Shown here: positions 62,848 through 64,000 of the stretch, one piece after another | Numbering within the stretch: the stretch's first letter is position 1 | How the letters are laid out: the number at the start of each line of letters is the position of its first letter | Assembly (NCBI GenBank): GCA_963921935.1 | Contig: OY998175.1 | Location: 307,419,484 to 307,483,483 of the forward strand | DNA: 64,000 nucleotides | Direction: 5' to 3' | Source of the DNA: Galeruca laticollis | Taxonomy: Eukaryota > Arthropoda > Insecta > Coleoptera > Chrysomelidae | Translations under genes and position numbers: made by a program | The notes under the pieces: model-generated | Told to the model about the DNA's origin: nothing | Seen by the model: only the letters and a program-made list of their open reading frames with translations | The model's database searches: none

Positions 62848-62872
62848 AGTGACGTCACGGCGCCTAGCAACC
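62848..62872 (+). promoter_or_regulatory. CRE palindrome and RFX-like half site
   Basis: TGACGTCA (CRE/ATF consensus) is followed by CGGCGCCTAGCAACC, whose complement GGTTGCTAGG resembles an RFX X-box half site. Both lie about 250 bases upstream of the Myb/SANT-type gene. Factor binding is inference. Confidence 0.45.
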
Positions 62873-63121
62873 GATAAATCTTGCTTTGGAACGAGAAATT
62901 GGTAGCATGCCTTATAGAATTTACCGTTTCCTCTCCCCTTAACGCCCGCACGAACTCGTTTGTAAGCTTCACACTTCCAGTGATCGTTTTAGGTTAGGGC
63001 ACCGTATTTATTAGGTTAGGGTTGTATATTTGTGTCATTTGTGTGTGGCTGTTGGAGAGAAAGGAGGTATTATTGTATTGTGATTTATAACTGTTCCAAT
63101 CTGCCTTGTTAAAATTTGAAA

Positions 63122-63457
63122 ATGAGAGTGAATACGGATCACTGGAATGTATTGTTAGCTTTCGCCGAAAATCACCCTTCAATCATCACCAACAAATTTC
63201 AAGGGATGTGTGGTAAACACAATCAGTCTGAGTTATGGAATGAAATTTCAAATACGCTGAATTCGTTTGGTTATGGTGAAAAAACAATGAAGGAATGGAA
63301 GAAGGTAAGAAAAATTATCCAAAGATCAAAAAGAACAAAATATTAAAAATATGTTAGTTACTGATTTTAGACTCTCATCGATTGGAAATCAAAAGTTAAA
63401 GCGAAAGCAGGTGGAATGAACAATTGCCTTCTGTTGAAAAGAGACTATTATGTCTAA
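63122..63457 (+). CDS. Myb/SANT-like (zeste-type) DNA-binding protein, two exons
   Basis: Exon 1 63122-63304, intron 63305-63370 (GTAAGA..TTTTAG, 66 bases), exon 2 63371-63457. The joined protein of about 90 residues reads NTDHWNVLLAFAENHPSIITNKF, LWNEISNTLNSFGYGEKTMKEWKK then, across the intron, TLIDWKSKVKAKAGG. This is the trihelix arrangement of insect zeste-like Myb/SANT domains (three tryptophan-bearing helices ending W.DWK.K.KKK). The intron sits just before the last tryptophan-containing helix. The protein stops shortly after the domain, much shorter than family members, so it may be truncated. ATG at 63116-63122 has AAAATG context. These domains are also common in Harbinger-type transposons. 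Confidence 0.65.
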
Positions 63458-63489
63458 TGAAAAAATCCTCATATGAGAGTAATCCTGAC

Positions 63490-64000
63490 AATAACCCAAT
63501 AAACACACACACACGTGTAATATACGTTTATATGTGGTAGCTGACGTTGATTAAACGTTACTGGTTGAATTTTGCAACGTGACTTTCGGAACCCATATTC
63601 AACCAAACGTTGATTCTACAAAAAAGTATATCAACGTATATGACTCAACTCATCACTATCCAATACCGTTATGATAAGTGTCCACACCGTGCATTCTCAA
63701 CGTATATTCAATCAGAAGTGGAAACATTACATATACGTTGAATATGACACTACTCAATAACTCTAACCTTTGAGCAACGTATAGTCTACGTTTAAATAAC
63801 TCCTTTTTTCTAGGTTTAAAAAACATCATGGAAATTACGTTATTGATCCGTTGAATGAAGAACTTAAAATAACAACTAAATCATTTACGTTACCTTGAGA
63901 CAACGTTCCTTATTACTCATTATTCAACGTTGTTGACTACCATTCTTCACTACTATCATGAAACGTGTCCTCATTGTGCTTTCTCAACGTATATTCAATT
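63490..64000. repeat. CAACGT-rich repeat block, open at the window end
   Basis: ACGTTGA/TCAACGT and close variants occur about a dozen times in 500 bases on both strands. A longer unit, GTGTCC.CA..GTGC.TTCTCAACGTATATTCAAT, occurs at about 63677-63712 and about 63966-63999, 287 bases apart, suggesting a tandem unit of that length continuing past the window. Confidence 0.7.

Noticed and set aside
1..64000. Large integrated viral element or Polinton/Maverick
   Set aside because: No family B polymerase, packaging ATPase, capsid or c-integrase pattern was recognised anywhere in the window.

Overview
This window looks like a repeat-dense stretch of an AT-rich animal genome, most probably an insect (beetle-like, but the order cannot be fixed from this sequence alone). 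The evidence is short spliced introns with GT..AG borders, no bacterial-type operons, and an element mix typical of insects: Penelope-like elements (PLEs), Jockey/CR1-, I/LOA- and R4/Dong-like LINEs, piggyBac, P-superfamily and Tc1/mariner DNA transposons, Ty3/gypsy, and a Crypton-like tyrosine recombinase. I see no intact conventional host gene. The best candidates for host-type exons are a spliced THAP-domain gene (20800-21329) and a short Myb/SANT (zeste-like) gene with a CRE-bearing upstream region (62840-63457).

Layout. 1-1931 is non-coding. 1932-7338 is one large palindrome (arms about 0.8 kb) whose right arm is split by a near-complete PLE (3070-6729) with a 12-bp target duplication. 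7.8-12.2 kb is a graveyard of Tc1-like, mariner-like, LINE and Ty3/gypsy relics. From 13.1 to 28.25 kb the minus strand carries the dispersed pieces of one multi-copy gene of unknown function. It is split by a LINE (13.2-19.8 kb, itself split by a second LINE), a piggyBac-type element (20.5-25.9 kb, containing the THAP gene and a short P-superfamily element) and a 5'-truncated PLE (25.9-27.9 kb). 29.9-33.3 kb has clusters of a short AACATC-type motif around a foldback MITE. 33.3-39.0 kb holds three R4/Dong-like LINE fragments next to TAA/ATA microsatellites, a CR1/Jockey-like LINE and PLE scraps. 40.66-47.36 kb is a head-to-head pair of a second PLE family with 2.8-kb near-identical inverted arms. 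47.5-49.25 kb is a spliced tyrosine-recombinase gene flanked by TACGCAC-type repeats and a terminal hairpin. 49.3-56.3 kb is another PLE cluster: a third-family scrap, then a first-family copy split by a LINE, then a head-to-head partner. 56.5-57.96 kb is a fourth PLE family carrying a solo LTR. 59.54-62.73 kb is a DNA transposon with about 38-bp inverted termini and a decayed transposase. The window ends in a block dense in CAACGT motifs.

How it fits together. Nearly everything is mobile DNA, and the nesting order can be read from target-site duplications. The most informative points are: (i) PLE long repeats of three families carry hammerhead-ribozyme-like motifs with a palindromic stem III; (ii) a P-superfamily element with 8-bp duplications and a THAP remnant; (iii) a tyrosine-recombinase unit with 16-bp tandem repeats and a hairpin at its edge; (iv) a host-side multi-copy gene that can be traced through several nested insertions. 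Functional coding capacity is limited: most reading frames carry stops or frameshifts.
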